Shown here piece by piece: positions 23,117 to 35,936 of a stretch of 64,000 bases of DNA. The position numbers were made by a program, and so were the translations under genes. The notes beneath the pieces were generated by a model. The model made no database searches, was not told the DNA's origin, and saw nothing but the letters and a program-made list of their open reading frames with translations. Source of the stretch: Strobilurus pachycystidiatus (taxonomy: Eukaryota; Basidiomycota; Agaricomycetes; Agaricales; Physalacriaceae); the NCBI GenBank assembly GCA_019915135.1, contig JAHLMK010000002.1:806001-870000 (forward strand), given 5' to 3'. How positions within the stretch are numbered: the first letter of the stretch is position 1; every line of letters begins with the position of its first letter.

Positions 23117-26100
23117 CTAGTCACTATCAGTGTCCTCGGGTTTAGGTCCTCCATGCGTAAGCCAGTGAAGCTTCCTAAGCCGCCTTCGCTCCTCCTGTGC
23201 CTTCATCTGGTTGCGAGTAGGTTTTTTCTTTTTCTTGGAGAGGCCGGGCGAAGCACCAGCGTCTTCCGCTCCGCTACCAGCAGGTGTTCCAGCGTTTGAA
23301 CCAGCTGGCGTCTGGAGCCTGGATCGCGCAGGCGTGCTTGTTCCACTACCCTTCTTGTCTAAAAAGGCATCCTCGACGATGGCAGCCTTCCCTTGCTGGG
23401 TCATGCGGCCAGCGTCGACATTCCATATCTCGGGACCTGGGAAAGAGATGATGAGTTTGACATATAGAGGATCTCCCGTAAACGACTTACACAACGCGGA
23501 CACAAATTCATTATTGTGGGAGATGATGACCTTCGCAACAACATTAAAAGGACAATAGAAATCAGCATACGAATCAACTTACGACGGCACCTGCCCATTC
23601 TTTGATGGCAACAGCGAGACCTCCGAGGGCTTCCCGGTCTAAGAAATTGCTAGGCTCATCCAACACACATATCTTGAGAACATGAGTAACTCGCACAACA
23701 TCCACGATGAGATGCATACCTGAGGGTTGTTCCACAGACACGCGGCGATGACCAGCTTGATTTTCTGACCTGTCCGCAATTTAGACGGCCTCTAGCACGA
23801 TGAAATGAATTCATACCTCCAGAGAGGCCGGAGATTTCGTTATACTGTGCAATGTCGCCATCCAGGCCGATATCTTCCAGATGTTTGCGAACGAGATGGG
23901 CGGATGTGTCACGGGTACCAGCACCCTCGCGCGATGACTCTAGGTCATCAAATTGCTGTATAAGCTTCGTGAACCCCTTCGCAATTAGATCATCCCGCGG
24001 AACCCAAGTGTTGTATCTGTGATCCAGTCCGCGCCACTTGACCTCGTACTGGAAGGTTTTCTTGAGTTTTTGGCGACCCATGACAAGCTGTTATGAAGGT
24101 GAGCAAAGTGTTACAGCATCCTCGATGACAGCGAACCTCAAGTTTGCGCCTCGAGCCATCCTTGCCAACCCATTCAGCATCCAGGGCCTTTTTCTCCTCG
24201 TCCGTCAACACACGAGTGGTCTTCTCAAGAAGTTCACCTGAAAGCCGTTGACCTCAGTTTCTCAGATATAGCGAATACAATACTAACGATCGTGTCCGTC
24301 CTGGAAGCGCCATTGGATGTAGCCAATAGGAGTTTTCTCTAGATGGCGTTCTAAGGACAGATAATCAGATCACAAAAGAAGGGTACAAGTCAGAAACGTA
24401 CCGATGTGATGGGTAGCATGCTGTGATACGTAGCCAACGCGAAGTGCAGGATGTTTGTAAACCATGCCTTCCTGAGGAACAGTCTCGCCCTAGATGAATA
24501 TGTCAACTTGCGGTCAATCAAGTCCAAATGAAACACCCACCGTCAAAAGTTTGATTAAGGTCGACTTCCCGGCACCATTGGGCCCAACGATGCCCACGCG
24601 ACTACCATGAGTTAGAAGAGATGACAATAGATGAGAGAAGATCTCACCTAGAGAGGGAGAGCGCACAGCTCACGTTGTAAAGAGAGGGTACACTCCTTCC
24701 GGGGTATGTAAATGTGCAATTCGTCATCTTCAGGATAGCACGTGTATTGCTGCGTACACCCATCAAAGAGCCAGGAGGGGGGAAGGAGAATTTGACGGAA
24801 GTAGCAGCCAAGGTATAGTAGGACTTTGCCTCAGGGTGGCGCTCAACGAACGTGGAGAGGTTGCCTGGGTAGAATACAAGCTAAGAATATATCATCAGTG
24901 TGACGAATGGAAATGAAATGCTCGATTTGACAGACTTTCTTGGACTCGTAATGAATGATATCGGTGGTCACATTGTCGAGGAAACTGCAGTCTTGGTCAA
25001 AACGAGACCCGAAGAACTGAGATACCGAGGACGTACCCAGAGTCGTGACTGACAATTAGACAGGTCACTCTGTCGTGGGCGATAAGGTACTTCTCCAACC
25101 ACTGTACGGAAGCACGATCCAACTTGAGATAGTGTGAGTATGCGAAGGAAGTGAAGTTGCGCGGAACCTACGTGATTGGTCGGTTCGTCGAGCAAGAGTA
25201 GATCAGCGTTGTACAGCATGGCACGCGCGAGTTCGAGCTTCATCTTCCATCCTCCAGATAGACCACCTACAATATCAGCTTGACGAGCATCGTCGAAGCC
25301 GACTTCGAGAAGTTGGTCACGGATCCTAGAACGAGGCACATCGGCTAACGCCTTGTCTGCGGCGAGATCAGCAAGCCATCAAGAGCAGCAGCAACCTAGA
25401 GACTTGCCTGCGGCAATGAAGTCGATAATAGACAGAGAACCGTCTTCACCCTGGAGCGAATGCTCTACCATAACGGCTCGAAGTTGATCTTGGGGCGGGA
25501 AGTTCTCCACCTTTCCGTCACGTAGTTGACGCATGAGAGTCGACTTTCCGGATCCGTTGGTACCCAAAATACCATACCGGCGTCCACGCACGAGACGGAG
25601 AGTAGTGTGCGACAACAAGAGCAATGCACCGTATGCCAACGAGAAAAGAGTGTCACACAGGACTTCGCCTTCATCTGTGCCGTTCTGGACAACTGCATAC
25701 TTGGCCTGTTCGATGGCATAGAAGTGACCCGAAACAGCTTCGGTGAAAGATGTCGCTTGGGCCTCGTCAGACCAAGGGATGAGATAAGCACGAACACAGC
25801 GATTCCACGCCGCATTGTCCTTGAACCTGCGCTCGTTGACAAGGTCCGCAACCATAGAAGATACAAAGTCAAGTGAACGACTAAGCAACGAGTACATGGG
25901 GGTGTGTGGGCCATTGGGAGAGGAGCCTGTACCGCGTAATGATTCGGGAAGGAAAGTGAGGAGGGTGGCCAAGGCATCCTTCGTTTGTCCTTCAATGTCG
26001 CGGTGAGTGGCGGGTGGCCCTTCGGTGGATGCACCAGATTTGAGAAGAGTCTGCAAGGCAGATTCACCGAAAGCGCGAACTTCGGGGAAAGCAGCGCCGG

Positions 26101-27140
26101 TGGCGATCTTTTGTGTGCCTTCGACAAGGGGACTAAGATAGACAGCAGCAACTTGGGGATCGCGAACGAGTTTGACCAGATTGTCGATGACCACCACAGT
26201 CCTTCGCTGAACTTCCATGCTCCTATCGTTGAGAGCACGAATCAACAGAGGCACCAGGACGGCGAGAGCGGGAGCAGTGACTTCAGCAACGAAGGTAGTG
26301 GATGATAGGGCCTTGATGCATGCCGGTACGGAGTCGGGAGTTGACATGCATTTGACGAGTACGGGAATGTGAGGGGCAAGATCAGCGTTGGCAAGAGTAG
26401 TACACAGCGCCGTTGCACATTTGACTGCAGCAGATGAGACCTTGAAAAATGTTATTATGAGCAATCGGCCGACACGGACTAGACACGGACCTCGCTCTTG
26501 GTATCGTGCATGGCATGTTCGACCTTGGGGAGGATATTCACGAGCTCAGCGGCAACGGCATCGCGCGCCGGCGCCACAAACGTGCGGAGAGCATCTAAAA
26601 CGCCGACTTTCGTCCGCCATTTGCCATTCTCCAGGATGGGTTGGAGGGCAGCGAAGACGATACGGACACCTTCGGGAGGGAAGAGTTTCAGGATAGCCTT
26701 TGTCGCGGCGGCGGCGGCGGCCCGGACTACATCGCCTTTATCCATGTAGAGATCGAAGAGGACAGGTAAGGATGGGAGGAGGATGGGGCCGACCGGGGGA
26801 CCAAGGATGGTGGCCAGGGATTGGAAAGCAATTGGGGCGGATTCTCTTTCGAAGCCTGATTTTTTGTTGGTTGCAAACGAATGCAGGGTATTGGTTAGAC
26901 CAAAGTCTCTGGAGAGCCGATAAGAATATGAACATTATGAGAGCGGCGAACACACTCTAATGATTGGAGGCCATTCTTGGCCACTTCCCGGGCGATTCTA
27001 TCAGCAGCACCCTTGGCATCTATATTTTTTTAGTTGGGAGGTAGGATATGTATGAAGTAGGGGGACTAACCAGGAGCCGTGGGGGCAGATCGCAAGTTAT
27101 CTATTAGCGATGTGAAGGGCGTTTCGACCGCGGTGGACAT
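23117..27140 (-). CDS. YEF3: Translation elongation factor 3 (eEF3)
   Basis: Seventeen exons from 27140-27071 to 23436-23117 encode about 1,073 residues with all phases consistent; the largest exon is 26440-25408. HEAT repeats fill the N-terminal third. A four-helix region follows, then ABC domain 1 (GTNGSGKS, LSGGWKMKLE, LLLLDEPTNH) and ABC domain 2 (GPNGAGKS, LSGGQK, VLDEPSNF) with the chromodomain-like insert (FQYEVKWRGLDHRYNTWVP) between its Walker A and signature. The C-terminus is Lys-rich. eEF3 is a ribosome-bound ATPase that clears E-site tRNA and is needed in fungi. Intron 4 (25407-25357) has a GC donor with consensus GCAAGT, and no GT donor keeps the frame. Confidence 0.96.
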
Positions 27141-27510
27141 GGCTACTGGAGACATAAACGTGGGGTGGATCCGTGGAGATTGAGATAGAGATGGAGATTA
27201 CAAGATACAAGACGAGAATTACAAGTCGTTAAGCAGGTCTATGGGATCCGGGAAGGTGTCGTCCTCGCAGTGCCGTCGATACCGGGGACGGTGTACAGGC
27301 GTACAGATGGCTGTACGGAGGAGAAAAGCGTGAGCCATAAAAAAAACTTTCCAAGATCCTTGCAGAATCTCTGGGCCACGTGCGTGCCGGCATTTATTTC
27401 GGCTTATCCAAAGTTACCTCGATCGGATCAGCGAGCTCGTGAATTCGATACGCGTACAGAAACCTCAGGAACTCAATGTCGGTAATTGTCTGTCCCAATT
27501 ACATTGCTTT
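27141..27510. other. Short region between two minus-strand genes
   Basis: This holds the eEF3 promoter and 5' leader and the 3' end of the acyltransferase gene. A GGGATCCG/CGGTGTACAGGCG-type short repeat motif occurs near 27250-27310. No gene is supported. Confidence 0.4.
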
Positions 27511-29584
27511 TCATATTGAAGCAAATAGATCATCATCGGGATAATCTACCTTGTCGTACAGCCGCAACGTCTCGTTCCAGTCTCTCTTCCTCCTCCGTAT
27601 AATCGAGAAGTATCTCGCCCCGCTGTCCCACTTGCCTCGAACACGCCCTTTCTCTGGGCCACCCTTCTGGGCAAAGTGGAGCTCTGGATCTGCTGGCAGT
27701 TCCAGCCGTACGGAAAAGTTCATGACCCTACTATGAAGGCTGGCTCTGTCTTCGCACAACTTCTTCAAAGCGGGGCGCCGAATCTTCAGCATTCGATAGA
27801 GGGCTGTCCATGCGCGGAACGAAGATATAGCATCTTCGAGCCATCGAAGCGTGATCCACATGAGCACAGGAACAGCCCAGATGGTTATGAAGGCGATGGG
27901 ATATGTGCACGCAACGGCTCCAAACCACACCATAAGGCCAGACATAAGGCCGTAGATGAGTTTATACTGAGCTATCTCGTCCCAGGTGTCGAAAATAGGA
28001 CCCGTCTTCTTGAAGTTGTGAACCGCGTAGAAGGTGGTGGCGAATATCGGCACCCAGAGGCAGAGTCCAGGAAGAGATATCGTCATAAGGAACAAGAACC
28101 AGGATAGACGAATTGTCATCCGGTAGAGAGCCTTTATTCGAGATATGGGACGCCTTATGCGATCGTCCTTTATGCCATACGCCGACAGTTGGTCTTGATA
28201 GACCTGTAGAATGTGAGTACGAGCGATGGTTCAGTGTCAAGTCCCCTTACTCTGAGATCTTCCAGAAGCTGTTTGGCTTCAATCGCAGCATGGACTTCAG
28301 CATCGCCGATTTCGTCATCCGAAACCTCCGTGACAACATTCTGGACGGCTTTGAAGGCCTCCAGGAATGCACGCGTCATTCGTACGTGGTCTCCCAGCGA
28401 CATTCTCGTTCCCAGAGGTGAGTACATCCGGGCGGCTAGTTTGCTGATCCTGAGAAGACTCCACGAAGGAGAGTCGTATGTGCCAGAACTTATCTGTCTG
28501 TGCATATTGGCTGTTACGGAGCGGATGTTTTTGAAATCTACCGGTTCCAATAGTTCGGGATTGTCCTAGAATATTACATTGTTAGGTGTGGGAAGACACA
28601 CCCAGGGGTGGTTCGCGATTACCTTGGGAGAGTACCGTAATGGCGGATGGAATGTGACAAGAACATCGGATCTAAAGTGTTGGCGATGCCTAGATATCTG
28701 GAGATTAGGATCGCGCATTTATGACGCGTGAAGAGACTGCTAACATATAGGTTATGGAACAATTTTGAATGTATATCTCGAAATCTGTTTCATCACGATG
28801 TTTATTCAAGACGTCCGAGGCAAGACGAGCGACTGGAGAAGTATGTAAGACGACGAATGCGAACACTCTGACAAACGTACCGCCTGTCTTAAGTGGGGCT
28901 ATACTCGGATGATACCTGCAGAAACAGTGTAAATCTCATTGGGGTCCGAGCATGAATCACAAGTACCTGCTCGCTCCTTCGGGAAACAGGCAAACGGCGT
29001 CTCCGATACCCAGGGCCTGCGTGGGGAACGGTATATCTCAGATACGTGGGCGACGAAAGCTGGCAGAACGTACGTCGACGAGTTTAGCCATTACTTGGGT
29101 GTTGTCAACGGTTCCGTCCGGATGGTCTCGCCTCCTTTGCAAGGGTACGGTTCCCGCGGATTCTATGAGCCAGCTTGTGAACGTCCGTCGACCAAACTGG
29201 GTAGCTTTGGCGGTCAGGCGAAGCATGTTCCTCCTGCTCTTTGGTACAGACGCCACGAGAAGTCTAGAGGAATGAGATGAATTGGCGCTGAAGTCATGGG
29301 ACGCGCGACTTGCAGGGCATCTGTTAGGGAGTTGGTGTGGTTCGCACACACAATGCTACGTTGGATGAAAGATCAACAGAGAGAATCATTTGGTGTTAGT
29401 CAACATACCACGCCTTGCCTGTCTGGGGAATAAGATGTGCATTTTCGACCACAATGTTTCCGTAGAACGTCTCAAGGACAAATCGGAATAGTAACCTGCA
29501 TGCATTCTAGTCAGTATATAGACAACCGTGATAACTGAGGTCTGACCGAATGAAAAAGTAGGACCATGATTCTGGGGTAGACAT
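27511..29584 (-). CDS. Glycerol-3-phosphate / dihydroxyacetone-phosphate acyltransferase (Sct1/Gpt2 type)
   Basis: Ten exons (29584-29547, 29495-29409, 29355-29314, 29263-29074, 29016-28967, 28915-28881, 28832-28745, 28689-28623, 28565-28251, 28203-27511) encode 534 residues. The acyltransferase blocks are NHTNSLTDALLL (catalytic His with Asp five residues on), GTVPLQRR, and FPEGASRYHPSIAPLKTGVA. The C-terminal half has hydrophobic segments (LSWFLFLMTISLPGLCLWVP; LMSGLMVWFGAVACTYPIAF) that would anchor it in the ER membrane. It would catalyse the first step of phospholipid and triacylglycerol synthesis. Intron 3 (29313-29264) needs a GC donor to keep LTDALLLVAS. It starts 165 bp from RRP12. 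Confidence 0.87.
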
Positions 29585-29749
29585 GAGCCGTATCGAGATC
29601 CTAGTGCATACCAGTCGAAGTGTTGGCACGTCGTGGTGTGGGTGCAAGTAGATGCCGTCAGTGGTCACCAGCACCGGCCAATTCGGACCGATCGACGTCG
29701 TGAAAAAAGTTCTGGCACGCGGTCTGATCATTGCACTCAACTCTTCATC
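29585..29749. promoter_or_regulatory. Shared divergent promoter, 165 bp (acyltransferase / RRP12)
   Basis: Only 165 bp separate the start codons of the acyltransferase (-) and RRP12 (+). Both promoters and both leaders must fit here or overlap the neighbouring coding sequence. No individual binding site is claimed. Confidence 0.6.
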
Positions 29750-32700
29750 ATGGAACGGGCTCTCGAAAAAATACGGCCGCACACGCTCTCTTCTCTGCCG
29801 CATCAGAAGACGCCGGCCACTCTCCTAGTCGCCCTCGAATCAACACTATCAGAGCAAAAGGCAGACCCCACGCCGACAGCATACTTTGCAGTACTGCTTA
29901 CCACTTTGGAGGGCACATTGCAGAAAAAAGATGCTGGACTAGAGGATGGAGACATCCTACCAGGCGTCTTATACCTTTTGGCGCTGGTCATCCCATTCGT
30001 CCCTCAGGCAGTCATCCAAGCCAATCTATCCACGATTCTGACCTTGACGAGTCCGCTATTCCCTGCCTTACATCCTCACGCACCTCCCCTCCGATCCCAA
30101 CTCACAATCTACTACTCCGTCTTCCTTGCCTTGGATCGCTCACAAGTCGAAACACAGGGCGTCCGACAGGCATTCGCAACGATAATGCAGCTATGTCTAG
30201 ATCCTCGGCCAAAAGTCCGCAGGCGTGCGGCTGACTTGGTGAAGGACGTCCTTGCATCACCTCCTGCTCCTCTCCAACACCATCCTTACGCCGATCGCGT
30301 GGCCGAGTGGGTGAACAACGCCCTGATTGAAGTTAGCCAAGGACCTATTGCACGCGGCAAACAGGCCAAGTCTTCTACCAATGGCGACCATGCTATCCAC
30401 CTTCTTGCTTTCCTTCGCCCCATCCTAGGCTTCATTCCCCGTCAAGTAAGCGCTTGTCATCTCTCACAACGTTTGCCAATTGACTTGCCAAGTCTTTAGT
30501 CGCGATCTGCACCCTACTTCTATCATTACCTCGATTGGGAAATTCATATCTTTCGCAATCCGCGTACTCCATCCTGTCTGACCTCTGTTCATTGGAAGAC
30601 GAAGACGATGCTCAGCCGACAGCCGCCGCCATTCCTGAGATCATCAAAGCCATCCTCTCCTTCCCTCCTGCTCGATCAGACCCTTCTCTGTCATGTTCAT
30701 GGATCCATTTGATCGGCACTTCCATGGTGGCTTATCGCCCCATATGCACAGGCGACTGGTCCTCTGAAGTCGGAAAAGCTTGGAAGACGGTCTGGGTATT
30801 CCTCGAGTCGAAGGAGGCTTCCGTTCGCAAAGAAGCCGCCAACACACTCAGTGTACTGTCCAGCTGCTTCAATGCAGAGATGGTGCAGCGCGCGGTTTCT
30901 GACGAGCAATCGACAGTGGGCAAAATCATATCACAAAGCACGCAGGCTCTCGATGCATTGGCATACGCCCGATGTATCCCTGAGACCTTGACGATAATTT
31001 CTGCCTTGATAACCCATGTCGCTTCCATCGACGTTGCGGCGACAGAGAAACTCTTCTCCCCCGTCATTCAACGCGTCGGACATTTACGCACGGAGAAAAC
31101 CTTCGAGCAGAAAGAAGACGCTGACTCCACACTCTCAGCAGCGATGCAGACTCTCGGTCCCGAGATCCTGTTGAAGCTTTTGCCCTTGAACTTGGAACCT
31201 AAAGACAGGTTGGTCTTCTGTTCATTCCGGTAATACCATGACGCTGAATACGATTATAGGGCAGCCAATCAAGAACCTCGTGCATACCTATTACCATTAC
31301 TCGCCCATCCACATCCTTCTCCATTGGGACACTTTGTGTCCTATTTCGTGCCGTTGAGTGAGAGGATGTTCGATTTACAACAGAAGGCAGAGATAGAAGG
31401 TCGGCAGTCAGAGGGCAAGGTTTGGGATGTTCTTGTTGGACAGACGTGGAGCGGATTCTTTGCCTATTGCCATGGCACTCCGGACTTGGACAAGGTAATT
31501 GTTCGTGTCGTCGCCATAAACTCGAGGTCTCACTCCCTCTTCAGGCGCTCACCAAGGAGTTCTCGCAACTGATATCGCAGCTGCTGTATAGCCAGCCGAC
31601 ACTGCGACCTGCCATCGTGAAGGGGTTGAAGGCCATCGTTGAATCCAACGTCGCCATCGTGGAGGGAAAGGCGACAGTCAATCCCAGTCGTATCTCGGTC
31701 GAACACGCTCAACGCAACATCGACTTCTTGCGCACACAGACTGAGAGTTGGCTTTCTGTCTTTTTCAACGTCTTCGGCAGTGTCAATAGGGACAGCCGCA
31801 ACACAATAGGCGACCTTATCGCTGCCTGGGTGGCCATTGCGGGTGATGCGGTGAGTTGAATCGTTCCTTAGACTCTACGATTGACTAAACGTGGTGCAAA
31901 AGAACGTCTCCAAGGCGTATCACAAAGTCGTCGGCCTTTTCAATCAAGCGGCTGGTCAGGACGGCACCATGATCGTTACGACGTTGGATCTTCTTCTCAT
32001 CCTCTTGCCTTCCATCTCTCCTGCGGATTCACAGAGCCTGTTCCAGCTTTGTTTGTCCCAGACGGTTCTGTGTTCCAAGGACAACGGTGTACAGAAGCGG
32101 GCTTATAAGATCCTTGGTCGTCTCACGGAAGGTGACAAGGCATCGGTAGACTCCGCTGCTGTCATACAACAGCTCGCCGATTGGTCGGATGGTCTCCTCC
32201 AAGCTGCGAAGAAGGCAAGCTTTTTACTATCTGTCCTTCCTAATCACCTCTGACATTCTGTAGGACCGCTGCATGCTTTTGACAGCATTGGTCTCCAAGC
32301 TGGAGCCTTCCGCTTTGCACTTGATTCCCATCCTCATTCCTGAAGCTGTTTTGGGCACCAAAGAGACTTCTGATAAAGCTAGAAGTGCGGCGTTCGATCT
32401 CGTCCTGGCAATGGGGCACAAGATGGCCCAAGGAGGTGTCGTTAAACGAGACATGATTGACGGTATGGAGGAAGAGCACGCCCAAACAGGTAAACTTCGT
32501 AACAGAGGAGTTCAAACTCATAGCTGACTGCTCTCTCAAGCCACTGCTAGTATCGAGGAATTCATGATGATGATGGCCGGTGGTCTAGCTGGTGCATCAC
32601 CGCATATGATCAGTGCAACCGTCACTGCGATATCTAGGCTCGTTTTCGAGTTCAAAGGTAATTCCCCCATCTTACACTTCTGCGGTCAACTGACACCCCC

Positions 32701-33887
32701 GGAGACAACATATCTCCCAGATGCACACGGAAATATTCACAACCCTCCTCGTCTTCCTGACCTCCGCGAACCGCGAAATCGTCAAATCCATCCTAGGCTT
32801 CATCAAACTCGCCATCCACTCCCTCTCCGTCGACATCATCCGCCCGCATCTCGGTGAACTCGTCCCCGCGCTCCTGGGGTGGTCGCACGACCATAAGAAT
32901 CATTTCAAGGCAAAGGTCAGGCATATCTTTGAGCGTATGCTGAGGAGGTTTACCTGGGAGGAGGTGTACTCGTGTGCAGGTGAGGAGGAGGCTGCGAAGG
33001 TGTTGGTGAACATTAAAAAGCGCAAGGAGCGCGCTAAGAGGAAGAAGGCCAATAGGGAGGAGGAGAGTGACGATGAGGTCGGTACTCGCTGTCATCTTTG
33101 TTTCCAAGGGGACTCATATCTTCTAGGCTCCGGCGACAAAAGCGAAGACCGGCGATGCCTTTGAGGATGTGTTGTATGGTAGCGAGAGTGAGCTGGACGA
33201 CAGCGATGACGAGGGAGATCAGCAACCCAAGTCTAAAGCCTCGAATCAGCGCAAGTTCGAAGGCGCTCGCCTCCGTGTTGACAATGACGACCCGATGGAT
33301 CTGCTTCACGGTGCAGCCACCCAAGTCACTAGTGCGTCCTTCCATTGCATAGTCCGATCTTTGCCTGACGCGTCCCATAACAGCCTCGTCAAATAACCGT
33401 CGTCGTAAGCCCGGACAAGACGCATCGAAATTCAAGACGGACGATGACACCGGCAAGATGATCATCGATGATGAAGACGCTGAGGCCCAGGCGGAAAGCG
33501 GCGCAGCCGCGATGGATGTGGCAGGTACAGCGTACAAAGAGACCCTGACGTCCGTGGACGGCTTCAAACGGGGTCCCAATGGTCGCATCAAGTTCAACAA
33601 GGACACCAAAAAGCGGCGGCGCGAGGAAGCGATGGACGAGGATGTCGAGATGGGCGAAGAGGCCACAACAAAAGCTCACAAGCCTAAACGTCGGAGCGAT
33701 GTCAAGCTTGGGCATGAGTTCAAGGCTAAGGTGTGTTCAATCCTTGTTGAGAGCTGCTGTTTATTAACTCTATATGCAGAAAGCAGGAGGTGACATCCAA
33801 AAGGGTGGCGTGGATCCTTACGCATACCTCACCCTCTCACAGGCATCGAAACGCGGCGGGCGGAAGGGCGTAGCTGGCAAGCGATAA
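29750..33887 (+). CDS. RRP12: RRP12, ribosome-biogenesis HEAT-repeat protein (one frame break)
   Basis: Eleven exons (29750-30445, 30493-31208, 31260-31494, 31545-31850, 31903-32214, 32264-32489, 32541-32657, 32705/32721-33077, 33127-33331, 33384-33730, 33780-33887) give about 1,210 residues. The N-terminus (LEKIRPHTLSSLPHQKTPA), HEAT repeats, basic KKRKERAKRKKANREEESDDE and C-terminal YAYLTLSQASKRGGRKGV are typical of RRP12, which helps export and mature both ribosomal subunits. Intron 5 (32215-32263) has a GC donor. At exon 7 to 8 the conserved path FEFK-DNISP-MHTEIFTTLL is one base short: splicing at 32704/32705 leaves the following frame off by one. This is either a one-base loss or an unusual splice. 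Confidence 0.88.
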
Positions 33888-33952
33888 TCTTTGTATTGAT
33901 CTTCAGTAGTAGTGTGTAGTAGTACACTTTTGCATTATAGATATTCATGCTT

Positions 33953-34913
33953 TCATCCATACAACGTCTGGTCGTGTGGCGTACCGAACAACCCAGGAGT
34001 CCAGCTGCCAGGCTGTTTCCATTCCCTGATTAAACCGTGAAACTTGCCGACTTGCGCAACGACGCTTGCAAACATCTGGGCGTCCGCCTTGTTGTCTCCC
34101 TCTAACACGAACTGGAGCAGAGACACGGTAGGTATCGACCAGGTCGATGGTATAGATGTGAGGATGCGCCTGGTCAATCCTCCGCCAGGGATGAAGGGTA
34201 TCGGGGACTCTTCCTGTGCTTGGATGAATTGGGGAACGGGAGAGAGGTATGTGGGTATGGGCAGCTCTGTCAGGCCAGGGAACTGAGGACAGTTGGAGGG
34301 AGAGATTTGGTGGAATGGTGTCCTGGATGACACTCAGTCAGAGAGATATCAAGTCAAGAGGGCTTTACGCACATCATCTGGGAATCGGTACGATTTGAGA
34401 GATCGACTCCCGACAAGAAGGTGAGTGTTGTAAATCCAGATGCTTGTATGAAAGTCAGAAGCTCGTCCACGAATTCCTGTTTACGCGACTGAAGCAAAAG
34501 TCTCAGGAGTACTGTAGCATATGAAGCAGCGACTTCTCACCTTTTGTGTCGGAGACCGCTGCTGCATCACGATGAGGTCAACGTCGTCGCTGCCGTACAC
34601 TACGCGCCGAGCTCAAAAAGGTCTGTTCAGACTCCGCAGAACAATTGAACATACATTCGCAAGGAGCACTGAGTCCAAGTTCGTCGCCTTCCCTTCCACC
34701 TATCATCGGCACGAAATATCCGGGATCGAAAGTGCCTATGTGTTGCAGCGACAAGGATGCGATGAGCAGATCGGCAGCGAGCTGGGAGACATTTGCTGCA
34801 GAGACAATGGGCTGGTTGGAGCTGAGACAGCAGTTGCATAGAGTCAATCCAGAAAAACTAACCAAAACCAAGGGCTTCTTGAGGGAGACTTGCTTGAGCG
34901 GATAGTAGAACAT
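33953..34913 (-). CDS. ADD66: Proteasome assembly chaperone 2 (PAC2/Add66)
   Basis: Five exons (34913-34863, 34811-34655, 34599-34541, 34488-34373, 34322-33953) encode 250 residues. The N-terminus MFYYPLKQVSLKKPLVLPIV followed by SAANVSQLAADLLIASL, then GTFDPGYFVPMIGGREGDE and LIVMQQRSP, matches PAC2 of the PAC1-PAC2 heterodimer that guides assembly of the 20S proteasome alpha ring. The C-terminal segment RRILTSIPSTWSIPTVSLLQ and the length (human PAC2 is 264 residues) agree. All junctions are GT-AG and in phase. The start codon is 107 bp from that of EFM5. Confidence 0.87.
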
Positions 34914-35020
34914 GGAAGTAAGCAGGAAGTGACGCACGCGTCTTCAGATTGATGGCTTGATCGGCGATCAATTTGGAATAGGCAATGAAATTTTATCTAT
35001 CCATTTATCATACATCCATC
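34914..35020. promoter_or_regulatory. Shared divergent promoter, 107 bp (PAC2 / EFM5)
   Basis: The two start codons are separated by about 107 bp, the tightest divergent pair in the window. An in-frame upstream ATG at 34985 on the EFM5 side lies inside this interval. Confidence 0.55.
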
Positions 35021-35936
35021 ATGGACTCACCCCATTCCTCGTCGTCCAGCCGCTCTGCATCCCCGCTGCGCCTCGAGGCCGACACGCTCGCTTTGCTCGA
35101 CTCATTTCTTTCCGCCAAGGCAGACGAGGAGCAGCGTTTCAGCGAGCTCAAGGTCCAGCTGGCTGACAATGACGATGCAGAGGAGGAGAAACCCATGATG
35201 AGCGTCGACGAGTATCGCCAGGCCTTCGGTGAAGACTGGCAGCTCAGTCAGTTCTGGTGAGTGTGAACGGCTCCCCTCGCGGGCATGTTCTCTCACTAGT
35301 CTGGCCGACCATTGGACGCCAAAAGTATTCACGTTCATCGTCGTCGTGCTGATTTCGCTGCGTACAGGTATTCTACTCCGTTCGCGACGCGTTTTGCCAA
35401 ATGCCTTCGCTCACTCTGTGACGAGTCCACTTCCATCGCTTTTCTCTGTTGTCCCACTGTTTTTGTTGCGTTCCAACACACCAATCCGCTCAAAGGGGCC
35501 CATTTGCTAGAAGTCGACCAGCGTTTTGCTGTCCTCGCACCGAAGCAGTATTGCTACTATGATTTAGACGAACCGGAGACGGTCCCGCCGGCACTGAAGG
35601 GAACAATAGACATCGCCGTGGTTGACCCACCGTTCCTCAACGAGGTACGGCCTAGATTCGCATAAATCACCTCTTGTATCTCATCTCGCCTAAAAGGCTA
35701 CAAACCAAAAACTAATCCAGACACTACGACAAATCCTACATCCAAAATCCAAAGTTATCCTTGTAACATCAACGTCCGTGGAGCCAGTGTTACAGAATGT
35801 GTACTCGGAATCTCCGCTTGGACCACTGCGGCGGATGGCACTCCGACCAGAACACTACCGAGGACAGCTACAGAATGACTTTGCCGTTTGGGGATCGTGG
35901 GAGGGGGCGGAGAACGTGGGATTGAATGTAGAGTAG
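35021..35936 (+). CDS. EFM5: eEF1A lysine methyltransferase, N6-adenine-MTase-like fold (EFM5)
   Basis: Three exons (35021-35256, 35368-35644, 35697-35936) encode 250 residues. DTLALLDSFLSAKADEE, EDWQLSQFWYSTPFATRFAK, the methyltransferase motif VVDPPFLNE and TLRQILHPKSKVILVTSTS match Efm5/EEF1AKMT1, which methylates a lysine near the N-terminus of eEF1A. The DPPF tetrapeptide resembles the NPPY of N6-adenine methyltransferases, a known source of misnaming. The acceptor at 35696 was chosen because it restores NEATNQKLIQTL. The first intron, 111 nt, is about twice the local norm. Confidence 0.88.

Noticed and set aside
31530..34839. Several minus-strand frames opposite RRP12 and PAC2
   Set aside because: They mirror the coding frames of those genes on the other strand.
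35021..35936. Call as an N6-adenine DNA methyltransferase
   Set aside because: The DPPF motif and overall sequence fit Efm5/EEF1AKMT1, a protein lysine methyltransferase formerly misnamed that way.
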